Positions 56,881-64,000 of a stretch of DNA of 64,000 bases are shown piece by piece; within the stretch, counting starts at the first letter, position 1; every line of letters starts with the position of its first letter. Origin of the DNA: CBDDCQ01 sp965226285. Its GTDB lineage: Bacteria; Bacteroidota; Bacteroidia; Flavobacteriales; Ichthyobacteriaceae. The notes beneath the pieces were generated by a model that saw only the letters and a list, made by a program, of their open reading frames with translations, was not told where the DNA came from and did no database searches. The stretch is taken from NCBI GenBank assembly GCA_965226285.1, contig CBDDCQ010000001.1, positions 124,001-188,000 on the forward strand, given 5' to 3'. The position numbers and the translations under genes were made by a program.

Positions 56881-57870
56881 TTAAATCAATTTATTTTCAA
56901 TAAGGTATTCGGCAATTTGTATTGTATTGGTAGCCGCTCCTTTTCGTAGATTATCTGCTACAATCCATATATTTAGCGTGTTCTTTTGAGAGAAATCTCG
57001 TCTTATTCTTCCTACAAATACTTCGTCTTTTCCCTCTGCATATATAGGCATAGGGTATTTATTATTTTGTATATCATCTTGAACAAGAACTCCGGGAGTG
57101 TTTTGTAATAGTTCTTTTACCTGATGGATGTCAAATTCATTTTCAAATTCAATATTTACACTTTCGGAGTGTCCTCCTACTACAGGTATTCTAACAGCAG
57201 TAGCAGTTACATTTACAGTGTCATCTCGTAGTATTTTTTTCGTCTCATTAGTGAGTTTCATCTCTTCTTTGGTGTATCTATTATCTTGGAATACATCGCA
57301 GTGTGGGAGTGCATTTTTATGGATGGGATGAGGGTAAATTTTTTCATTGGTTCTTCCATTAAACTCTGCTTCTAATTGTTTTACAGCTTGTATTCCCGTA
57401 CCAGTAACAGATTGATAAGTAGATACAATTACCCTTTTAGCTTTATATTTTTGATGCAGTGGTGCCAGTACCATCACTAGTTGAATGGTACTACAATTGG
57501 GGTTTGCAATAATCTTATCTTCTTTGTTAAGAAGATTTGCATTAATCTCAGGAACTACTAATTTTTTTGTAACATCCATTCTCCAAGCAGATGAATTATC
57601 TACTACGGTAGTACCTATTTTCGCAAATTTAGGAGCCCATTCTAATGAAGTGTCTCCACCAGCAGAAAATAAAGCAATGTTGGGTTTATCGTTTAACGCG
57701 CTCTGAAGTCCTACCACTGTTAGTATCTTTCCATCATAAGATACTTCTTTGCCGATTGATCTTTCAGAGGCGACAAGTAAGAGTTCATCGGCAGGGAAAT
57801 TTCGATCGTTTAGAACTTTCAGCATTATATTTCCCACCATTCCGGTAGCACCCACTACAGCTATTTTCAT
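56881..57870 (-). CDS. asd: Aspartate-semialdehyde dehydrogenase
   Basis: 329 residues. It reduces aspartyl phosphate to aspartate semialdehyde with NADPH for lysine, threonine, methionine and diaminopimelate synthesis. The NADP motif is 'VVGATGMVGNIML' (5-17), the catalytic Cys is in 'IANPNCSTIQLV' (~126), the phosphate/substrate Gln is in 'YQSVTGTGIQA' (~155), and the active-site His is in 'RIPVVGGHSESV' (~235). Full length and monocistronic, convergent with hutU. Confidence 0.95.
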   Translation of the reverse strand: MKIAVVGATGMVGNIMLKVLNDRNFPADELLLVASERSIGKEVSYDGKILTVVGLQSALNDKPNIALFSAGGDTSLEWAPKFAKIGTTVVDNSSAWRMDVTKKLVVPEINANLLNKEDKIIANPNCSTIQLVMVLAPLHQKYKAKRVIVSTYQSVTGTGIQAVKQLEAEFNGRTNEKIYPHPIHKNALPHCDVFQDNRYTKEEMKLTNETKKILRDDTVNVTATAVRIPVVGGHSESVNIEFENEFDIHQVKELLQNTPGVLVQDDIQNNKYPMPIYAEGKDEVFVGRIRRDFSQKNTLNIWIVADNLRKGAATNTIQIAEYLIENKLI

Positions 57871-58115
57871 GACTTAAAAAATGAATTAATATTATGAATA
57901 GGCAAAAATAACTAATTTTAATAATTTCTTATAAAAGAGGATGAATTTTATAATGTTTTTCATCGATGAGTAAAAAGATGAATGCTCCTATCTGTTGAGA
58001 ATTACACAGGTCTATAAAAGGCAGAATATAAAAAGTTAAACTTATATTTGGATTCATTTATGATTTAGCAAAAATATTTTTAATTTTGTAGTCGGAATGT
58101 ATTTTAATTTTTTAA
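57871..58115. other. Divergent intergenic region asd/serC
   Basis: No gene is seen. A TAATTTTG element at 58081-58088 precedes serC and may be its promoter -7 box. Confidence 0.45.
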
Positions 58116-59165
58116 ATGGAAAAATATAACTTTAGTGCGGGTCCTTCTATTCTTCCACAGGAGGTAATTCAAAAAGCGAGTGCTGCAATACTTAATTTTT
58201 CGGAGATAGGTTTGTCTATCTTGGAAATATCACACCGAAGGAAAGAGTATGTAAAGGTGGTAGAAAGAGCTAAAGATTTAGTAAAAGAATTATTAGAAAT
58301 CCCACAGGGGTATTCTATCTTGTTTTTGCAAGGAGGGGCTAGCACTCAATTTTTAATGGTACCCGTTAACTTTTTAAACCGGTCGGCGGCATATTTAGAT
58401 ACAGGTACTTGGGCAAGTAAAGCCATTAAAGAGGCTAAATGTTATGGAAAAGTAAATGTAGTGGCTTCATCTAAAGATAAAAATTATAGTTATATCTCAA
58501 AAAACTACTCTATACCTAATGGTGTAGATTATTTTCATATTACAACTAATAATACCATATATGGTACTCAAATCAAAGAGGTGCCAAATGTAGAGGTGCC
58601 ACTTATAGCAGATATGTCTTCGGATATATTTAGTAAACCTATAGACATATCTAAATATGCTCTTGTTTATGCAGGTGCACAAAAAAATTTAGGACCTGCA
58701 GGAGCTACTCTGGTAATTGTAAAAGATGAATTACTAAGTAAGGTAGATAGACAAATTCCAACAATGTTGGACTATCAAACGCATATAGATAAAGGCAGTA
58801 TGTTTAATACTCCTCCGGTATTTTCAATATATGTATCTATGCTTAATTTAGAATATACTAAGAAGATAGGAGGACTTAAAGAAATAGAGAAGAAAAACAA
58901 CAAAAAAGCTGCATTGCTTTATAATGAAATAGATAAAAACCCGTTATTCAAAGGTACAGTAGTTAAAGAAGATCGTTCGCTAATGAATGTATGTTTTTTA
59001 CTTACAGATACTCTCTTAAAAGATAAATTTGATTCAATGTGTAAAGAAGCTGGTATTAGCGGTATAAAAGGGCATCGTTCAGTAGGAGGATATAGAGCTT
59101 CTATATATAATGCCATGCCTATAGAGAGTGTACAAGTTCTTGTAGATGTGATGAGCGCATTATAG
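58116..59165 (+). CDS. serC: Phosphoserine aminotransferase
   Basis: 349 residues, a PLP-dependent class V aminotransferase that makes 3-phosphoserine from 3-phosphohydroxypyruvate. The start 'YNFSAGPSILPQEV' is diagnostic; the PLP lysine is in 'VYAGAQKNLGPAGATLV' (about residue 190); 'FLQGGASTQF' near 73 binds the cofactor phosphate; 'GHRSVGGYRASIYNAM' closes the C-terminus. It lies 116 bp ahead of serA, the preceding step of the pathway. Confidence 0.96.
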   Translation: MEKYNFSAGPSILPQEVIQKASAAILNFSEIGLSILEISHRRKEYVKVVERAKDLVKELLEIPQGYSILFLQGGASTQFLMVPVNFLNRSAAYLDTGTWASKAIKEAKCYGKVNVVASSKDKNYSYISKNYSIPNGVDYFHITTNNTIYGTQIKEVPNVEVPLIADMSSDIFSKPIDISKYALVYAGAQKNLGPAGATLVIVKDELLSKVDRQIPTMLDYQTHIDKGSMFNTPPVFSIYVSMLNLEYTKKIGGLKEIEKKNNKKAALLYNEIDKNPLFKGTVVKEDRSLMNVCFLLTDTLLKDKFDSMCKEAGISGIKGHRSVGGYRASIYNAMPIESVQVLVDVMSAL

Positions 59166-59203
59166 GTTTAATTTGAAATCAATCATTAGAAAAATAAGTA
59201 GAG

Positions 59204-59234
59204 TTTGAGTAACGTAATAAAAATAGTATTTTTG
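59204..59234 (+). promoter_or_regulatory. Bacteroidota-type promoter for serA
   Basis: TTTG (59204-59207), 19 nt, then TATTTTTG (59227-59234), an exact consensus fit, 47 bp before the serA ATG. Confidence 0.75.
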
Positions 59235-59281
59235 TTTCTCTAAATTTTTTGGATTGTATTTTGGTAGTAAAAAAAAGTTCA

Positions 59282-60235
59282 ATGAATATATTAGCAAATG
59301 ATGGTATATCGAATAGTGGCAAGATATACTTAGAACAAAATGGGTTTAATGTTATTACAGATACCATTCCGCAGGATAATTTGATAGATTATATTAATGA
59401 TAATCATATAAAGGTTTTACTGGTTAGGAGTGCCACACAGGTAAGAAAAAATATTATAGATGCCTGTTGTTATAGCCTCAAAATTATAGGTAGGGGTGGA
59501 GTAGGAATGGACAATATAGATGTAGATTATGCCATAGCTAAGGGTATAGAGGTAATCAATACTCCTTCAGCGTCATCGTCTTCTGTAGCGGAATTGGTAT
59601 TTGCCCATTTATTTTCTTTGGTTCGCTTTCTACATGATTCCAATAGGAATATGCCTTTAGAAGGAGATGTGAATTTTAAGGGGTTGAAAAAGAGATATAC
59701 CAAAGGTAGAGAGCTTAGAAGAAAGACAATAGGAATTATAGGAGCTGGGAGGATAGGTCAGGAAGTTGCTAAAATAGCAGTAGGTTTGGGTATGCAAGTT
59801 TTGATTTACGATATGTTTATAGATAAGGTAAAGTTTGATTTTGAATTTTTTAATGGACAGAAAATACCCTTTGAATTTAAAACAGTTCCCATAGAAGAGG
59901 TACTCAAACAGTCAGATTTTGTTACACTTCATATTCCTGCTCAAGATAAACCAGTAATAGGTGAACAGCAACTTAGTATGATGAAGAAAGGGGCAGGTAT
60001 TATTAATGCTTCCAGGGGTGGGCTTTTAGATGAGAAGGCACTCATAGATAGCATACAAACAGAACATATATCTTATGCGGGCTTAGATGTATTTGAAAAT
60101 GAGCCTAAGCCAGAAGTTAACCTTTTAATGAATCCAAATTTATCACTTACTCCACATATAGGAGCAGCTACCTTAGAGGCTCAAGATAGAATAGGTACAG
60201 AACTAGCAGAAAAAATTATGGAAATATTAAAATAA
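59282..60235 (+). CDS. serA: D-3-phosphoglycerate dehydrogenase
   Basis: 317 residues from ATG 59282 (MNILANDGISNSG); an in-frame TTG at 59249 is too close to the promoter to be preferred. D-isomer 2-hydroxyacid dehydrogenase that oxidises 3-phosphoglycerate. NAD motif 'GIIGAGRIGQEVAK' near residue 150; catalytic Arg in 'INASRGGLLDE' (~241), Glu in 'LDVFENEPKPE' (~270) and His in 'LTPHIGAATLEA' (~288). It is the short form without an ACT regulatory domain, so serine feedback by that route is not expected. It forms the serine pathway with serC. Confidence 0.93.
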   Translation: MNILANDGISNSGKIYLEQNGFNVITDTIPQDNLIDYINDNHIKVLLVRSATQVRKNIIDACCYSLKIIGRGGVGMDNIDVDYAIAKGIEVINTPSASSSSVAELVFAHLFSLVRFLHDSNRNMPLEGDVNFKGLKKRYTKGRELRRKTIGIIGAGRIGQEVAKIAVGLGMQVLIYDMFIDKVKFDFEFFNGQKIPFEFKTVPIEEVLKQSDFVTLHIPAQDKPVIGEQQLSMMKKGAGIINASRGGLLDEKALIDSIQTEHISYAGLDVFENEPKPEVNLLMNPNLSLTPHIGAATLEAQDRIGTELAEKIMEILK

Positions 60236-60253
60236 AAGATTATCAAAAAAGTA

Positions 60254-61834
60254 GTGTCATTTTCATTTATAAGTAAGAGTAAAGGTTCTGTCAAAGATGA
60301 TATTTTGTCAGGTTTAACAGTTGCATTAGCATTGGTGCCAGAAGCTGTTGCATTTTCTTTTGTAGCAGATATATCACCTATTATAGGTTTATATGGTGCC
60401 TTTATGATGGGGCTTATTACAGCTCTGATAGGAGGCAGACCAGGTATGATATCAGGGGCTACCGGAGCCTTAGCAGTAGTAATGGTTTCTTTAGTAAAAG
60501 AAGGAAATAGTATGGGAGCACCTGATGAGCATTTGGGGATACAGTACCTATTTGCCACTCTATTACTTATGGGCAGCATTCAAATACTTTTTGGAGTGTT
60601 TAAATTAGGAAAATTCGTACGACTTATTCCGCATCCTGTAATGATGGGGTTTGTAAATGGATTAGCAATAGTTATATTTTTGTCTCAACTTCAAATGTTT
60701 AAAATAGAGGATCATTGGATCGAAGGTGTACCTTTAGTTACGATGTTATTTCTTATAGCACTTACAATGGGCATTATGTTTGTTCTACCCAAATTAACTA
60801 AGAAAATACCAGCAGCCCTTACAGCTATATTAGTAGTTTCTGCCATAGTAATTTTTGGGGATGTAGAGACCCAAACTGTAAAATCTTTTATTCAATCTGG
60901 GGGAGGTACAGGTATCAAAGCAGGACTACCTTCTTTTAAGATACCTATGATAGATTGGAGTTGGAATGATTTCTTATTTATATTACCTTATGCTGTAATA
61001 TTGGCTGCTATAGGTCTTATAGAGTCTTTGATGACGCTTAACTTGGTAGATGAGCTTACCAATACTCATGGTAGCGGAAATAAAGAAAGTATCGCTCAGG
61101 GGATAGCAAATATGACAAATGGTTTGTTTGGTGGAATGGGAGGTTGTGCTATGATAGGTCAGAGTATTATTAATATTAAATCAGGAGGTAGAGGTAGGTT
61201 ATCAGGTGCCATAGCAGCATTGGGTTTATTGTTCTTTATCTTATTTGCATCTTCTTATATCGAAATGGTTCCTATTGCGGCATTAGTGGGAGTAATGTTT
61301 ATGGTTGTATTTGGAACCTTTGCTTGGAATACCTTCAAGGTAGTAAATAAAATACCGGTTTCTGATGCTTTAGTTATCTTGATCGTAACGGGACTAACTG
61401 TAATATTTGATTTGGCAGTGGCTGTAATAGCTGGAATAATTATATCGGCACTGGTTTTTGCTTGGGATAATGCGATAAGGATAAGAGCTAGAAAATCTGT
61501 ATATAATGGCGTAAAATATTACGAAATATATGGTCCTTTGTTTTTTGGGTCGGTACAGACTTTTATAAGTAAATTTGATGTAGAGAACGATCCTGATGAA
61601 GTGGTTATAGATTTTAAAGATTCTAGGGTTATGGATCATTCTGGTATAGAGGCAATAAATAAACTTACCGTTAAATATGAGACTAAGAATAAGAATATTC
61701 ATTTAAGACATTTAAGTCGAGATTGTAAAAAACTTATTAAAAAAGCAGAGAAGATAGTAGATGTAAATGTATTAGAAGATCCTCATTATTTTGTAGCGGT
61801 AGATGATTTTGAGGAAATAGTTAAAAACAAGTAA
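60254..61834 (+). CDS. SulP family anion transporter with STAS domain
   Basis: 526 residues from GTG 60254. A SLC26/SulP membrane domain of 10-14 helices (about 15-405) opens with 'DDILSGLTVALALVPEAVAFSFVADISP', the family signature (shortened here to LSGLTVALALVPEAVAF). A cytoplasmic STAS domain (about 415-520) contains 'VVIDFKDSRVMDHSGIEAI'. Substrate could be sulfate or bicarbonate; the sequence alone does not decide. It follows serA by 18 bp and precedes the M23-like gene by 11 bp, so the three may be co-transcribed. Confidence 0.92.
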   Translation: MSFSFISKSKGSVKDDILSGLTVALALVPEAVAFSFVADISPIIGLYGAFMMGLITALIGGRPGMISGATGALAVVMVSLVKEGNSMGAPDEHLGIQYLFATLLLMGSIQILFGVFKLGKFVRLIPHPVMMGFVNGLAIVIFLSQLQMFKIEDHWIEGVPLVTMLFLIALTMGIMFVLPKLTKKIPAALTAILVVSAIVIFGDVETQTVKSFIQSGGGTGIKAGLPSFKIPMIDWSWNDFLFILPYAVILAAIGLIESLMTLNLVDELTNTHGSGNKESIAQGIANMTNGLFGGMGGCAMIGQSIINIKSGGRGRLSGAIAALGLLFFILFASSYIEMVPIAALVGVMFMVVFGTFAWNTFKVVNKIPVSDALVILIVTGLTVIFDLAVAVIAGIIISALVFAWDNAIRIRARKSVYNGVKYYEIYGPLFFGSVQTFISKFDVENDPDEVVIDFKDSRVMDHSGIEAINKLTVKYETKNKNIHLRHLSRDCKKLIKKAEKIVDVNVLEDPHYFVAVDDFEEIVKNK

Positions 61835-61845
61835 ACAGCTTAGTT

Positions 61846-62718
61846 GTGTTTAAGAAAAAAATAGGTAATATAAGAGGCAAGTTTAGATTAATCATCTCTG
61901 ATGATGAAAGCTTTGAGGAAAAATTTATCACTAAATTTACAATGCTTAGTCTATTTGTGGTAGTAGGGATTTTATCTCTTTGTCTTGTATTAGGAACTTA
62001 TTTACTTATATCTTATACATCGCTAAAAGAATATATCCCAGGATACGATTCTTCGGAATTGAGAAAGAAGGGATTAAAATATTTCTCTAAAATAGATTCT
62101 ATAGAAAAGGTAATATATTTGAATAGTAATTATGTAAACAATTTGATAAGTGTACTTAAAGGCAAGATCGCACCTGAAAAAATAGAAATAGATAGTTTAA
62201 ATAGCAAATTGATGAACAAGAAAAAAATAGATTTATCAGCGTCTAAAAAAGATTCTATATTTAGAGAGCAAATAGAACAGGAAGAGATGTATAATCTTTT
62301 TTTTGTAAACCAAACGAGTAATAATAAGGGGTATTTGTATGCTCCTGTAAAAGGAATAATTATAAAAGAATACAATCCTACAAAGAATAAGTATGATGTG
62401 CAAGTTGCATTAAAAAGGAAATCGTCTGTAAAATCTATGTCTAATGGTGTAATTGTTTACCAATCTTTAACTCTCGATTTGGGTTATATAGTAATTATTA
62501 ATTATAAAAATAATTTTACATCCATTTATAAGAACCTATCTGCAGTATATAAAAAACAGGGAGATATTGTGTTGGCTGGTGATATTGTAGGAGATATAGA
62601 TAAAACATCAAATAATTCATTTCGTTTGGAATTATGGTTAGATGAAAGACCTGTAAATCCCGAAGATTTTATAGATTTTGACAAGGTGAGGTCAGATTTT
62701 TCTATACCAAAAGAATAA
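61846..62718 (+). CDS. Degenerate M23/LytM-like membrane protein
   Basis: 290 residues from GTG 61846. A cytoplasmic N-terminus and one membrane helix (about 34-57) precede a coiled-coil-like region (65-150) and a LytM-like beta domain (165-275): 'GYLYAPVKGIIIKEYNP', 'GYIVIINYKNNFTSIYKNLS', 'KQGDIVLAGDIVGDI', 'FRLELWLDERPVNPEDFIDF'. The fold markers fit M23, but the zinc ligands are gone: no HxxxD after the first strand, Tyr-Lys instead of the usual Tyr-xHL, and 'FRLELW' where HxHFE is expected. It is therefore probably non-catalytic, perhaps an amidase activator or scaffold. Confidence 0.8.
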   Translation: MFKKKIGNIRGKFRLIISDDESFEEKFITKFTMLSLFVVVGILSLCLVLGTYLLISYTSLKEYIPGYDSSELRKKGLKYFSKIDSIEKVIYLNSNYVNNLISVLKGKIAPEKIEIDSLNSKLMNKKKIDLSASKKDSIFREQIEQEEMYNLFFVNQTSNNKGYLYAPVKGIIIKEYNPTKNKYDVQVALKRKSSVKSMSNGVIVYQSLTLDLGYIVIINYKNNFTSIYKNLSAVYKKQGDIVLAGDIVGDIDKTSNNSFRLELWLDERPVNPEDFIDFDKVRSDFSIPKE

Positions 62719-62737
62719 CCCTGTCAAAAATTTAAAT

Positions 62738-64000
62738 ATGAAACTTTTTTTAGCAGGCATTTTGGCAAAATATACCTATTTACAAATAAGCAAGTGGGCA
62801 AAAAATCCTAAAAAAACGCAAAAAAAAGTTTTAAGAAAGCTCATTAATACTGCTAAAAATACTCAGTTTGGTCAGCAGCATTGTTTTAGTCAAATACATA
62901 CTTATCACGATTTCAAAAAGAATGTCCCCATATATGATTATGAGGCATTAAAGCCATATATAGAGTGTATTCTGGATAATCAAAAAGATGTACTATGGAT
63001 AGGCAAACCTCTGTATTTTGCTAAAACTTCGGGCACTACTTCTGGGGTTAAATATATTCCCATTACTAAATCCTCTATAAAAGATCAAGTAAAAGGTGCG
63101 AAACACACTATATTAATTTACCTGTATAATACTGGTAAACTACATATCTTAAATGGAAAGATGATATTCCTTCAAGGTAGTCCTATATTAAATAAACTCA
63201 AAAATGGTATTAAGGTAGGGCGACTTTCGGGTATTGTAGCACATTATGTACCTGGTTATCTGCAAAGGAACAATATGCCTTCTTGGAAGACCAATTGTAT
63301 CGAGGACTGGGAAACCAAATTGAGCTATATTATAGAGGAAACTATCCAAAGAGATATGACGGTGATAAGTGGTATTCCATCTTGGCTACAAATGTATTTT
63401 GAAAAATTATTAAAGCGAACTTCCGAACAAAATATTAAAGAAGTATTTCCTAATCTCACGCTTTTAATACAGGGAGGAGTAAATTATGAACCCTATAGAA
63501 AAAGGTTTGAAACCCTTATAGGTGAGCAAGTGGATAATATAGAATTATATCCTGCCTCAGAAGGTTTTTTTGCTTTTCAAGATACACTATCTGCTAAAAA
63601 TGGGATGTTATTGAGGCTCAATTCAGGTATATTTTATGAATTTATTCCCTTAGGTGAATTTGGTAATCATACTGATGAAGATAGAATTTGTATAGATGAT
63701 GTGCAATTAGGGATAAACTATGTAATCATTATTTCTACTAATGCAGGATTGTGGGCTTATAATATAGGGGATACTGTAGAGTTTACATCTTTAGAACCTC
63801 ATAGGGTAAAAGTTACTGGAAGGGTAAAACATTTTATATCTGCATTTGGAGAACATGTAATTGTCAAGGAAGTAGAAAAAGCGATACAAAAAGCAATAGA
63901 GCAAGATAAGCAAGTACAAGTGAATGAATTTACAGTAGCCCCTCAGATAATTACAAATGGAGAACTGCCGTATCATCAATGGTTTATAGAATTTGAAGAA
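62738..64000 (+). CDS. GH3 auxin-responsive promoter family protein (3' partial)
   Basis: Starts at ATG 62738 (MKLFLAGILAKYTYLQ) and is open to the window edge, 421 codons. GH3-type adenylate-forming fold: 'NTAKNTQFGQQHCF' near residue 42, the ATP P-loop-like 'FAKTSGTTSGVKYIPITKSSI' near 92, 'LIQGGVNYEPYRKRF' near 245, and 'YPASEGFFAFQ' near 270, plus 'WAYNIGDTVEFTS' near 340. In plants the family conjugates amino acids to acyl acids; bacterial members are common in Bacteroidota and unassigned. It follows the M23-like gene by 19 bp. Confidence 0.9.
   Translation, partial: MKLFLAGILAKYTYLQISKWAKNPKKTQKKVLRKLINTAKNTQFGQQHCFSQIHTYHDFKKNVPIYDYEALKPYIECILDNQKDVLWIGKPLYFAKTSGTTSGVKYIPITKSSIKDQVKGAKHTILIYLYNTGKLHILNGKMIFLQGSPILNKLKNGIKVGRLSGIVAHYVPGYLQRNNMPSWKTNCIEDWETKLSYIIEETIQRDMTVISGIPSWLQMYFEKLLKRTSEQNIKEVFPNLTLLIQGGVNYEPYRKRFETLIGEQVDNIELYPASEGFFAFQDTLSAKNGMLLRLNSGIFYEFIPLGEFGNHTDEDRICIDDVQLGINYVIIISTNAGLWAYNIGDTVEFTSLEPHRVKVTGRVKHFISAFGEHVIVKEVEKAIQKAIEQDKQVQVNEFTVAPQIITNGELPYHQWFIEFEE

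Overview
The window is A/T-rich bacterial chromosome from a Bacteroidota member, most likely Flavobacteriia-like; the genus cannot be fixed from sequence alone. Supporting signs are Bacteroidota promoter elements (TTTG-N19-TAnnTTTG, clean at 44191-44221 and 59204-59234), Bacteroidota-typical families (DUF4199, DUF2911, FKBP lipoprotein, BspA-type LRR proteins), a ctaB/cox/SCO/DUF420 cluster with two subunit-III genes, and a type II-C CRISPR locus with the GTTGT...CGCAAC repeat style of this phylum.

Layout. 1-1423: 3' end of a surface protein with Ig-like stalk repeats and a C-terminal seven-repeat propeller. 1945-6191: recN, a DUF4199 membrane protein and comEC. 6287-6360: tRNA-Met(CAT). 6493-7233: a frame-disrupted hypothetical gene. 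7341-14139 (minus): a DUF2911 protein, recG, then the envelope cluster bamA-ompH/skp-FKBP. 14756-17581: a secreted GH116-like glycoside hydrolase with codon use unlike its neighbours. 17641-17822: three decayed CRISPR repeats, separated from the main array by a glycosyltransferase gene.

19251-38755 is the most notable part. It holds a CRISPR array of 112 nearly invariant 46-nt repeats and 111 spacers, then cas2, cas1 and cas9 on the minus strand (type II-C, no csn2 or cas4). A second, closely related cas9 follows. It keeps its nuclease motifs but has a 66-residue internal tandem duplication and a +1 frameshift that removes about 106 C-terminal residues. There are three tracrRNA genes, one beside each cas9 and one beside a 107-bp relic of a third cas9 5' end. 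Duplication footprints, including a copied 5' piece of ctaB, show how the locus expanded. Each repeat contains a complete Bacteroidota promoter (TTG-N19-TATCTTTG) reading toward cas2, so spacers are probably transcribed individually, as in other type II-C arrays.

39050-43911: an operon for haem O synthesis and cytochrome c oxidase assembly (ctaB, two subunit-III genes, subunit IV, a thioredoxin-like protein, SCO, DUF420, a small CxxC membrane protein). 44307-46885: a GIY-YIG/DUF4357 protein and hutH. 46989-54465: two very large paralogous lipoprotein-like frames (DUF5018-like domain, 8-9 Ig-like repeats, BspA LRR head) lying between hutH and hutU; neither has a normal start codon before its lipobox. 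54741-62718: hutU, asd (minus), serC, serA, a SulP transporter and a degenerate M23/LytM protein. A GH3-family gene starts at 62738 and runs off the right edge.
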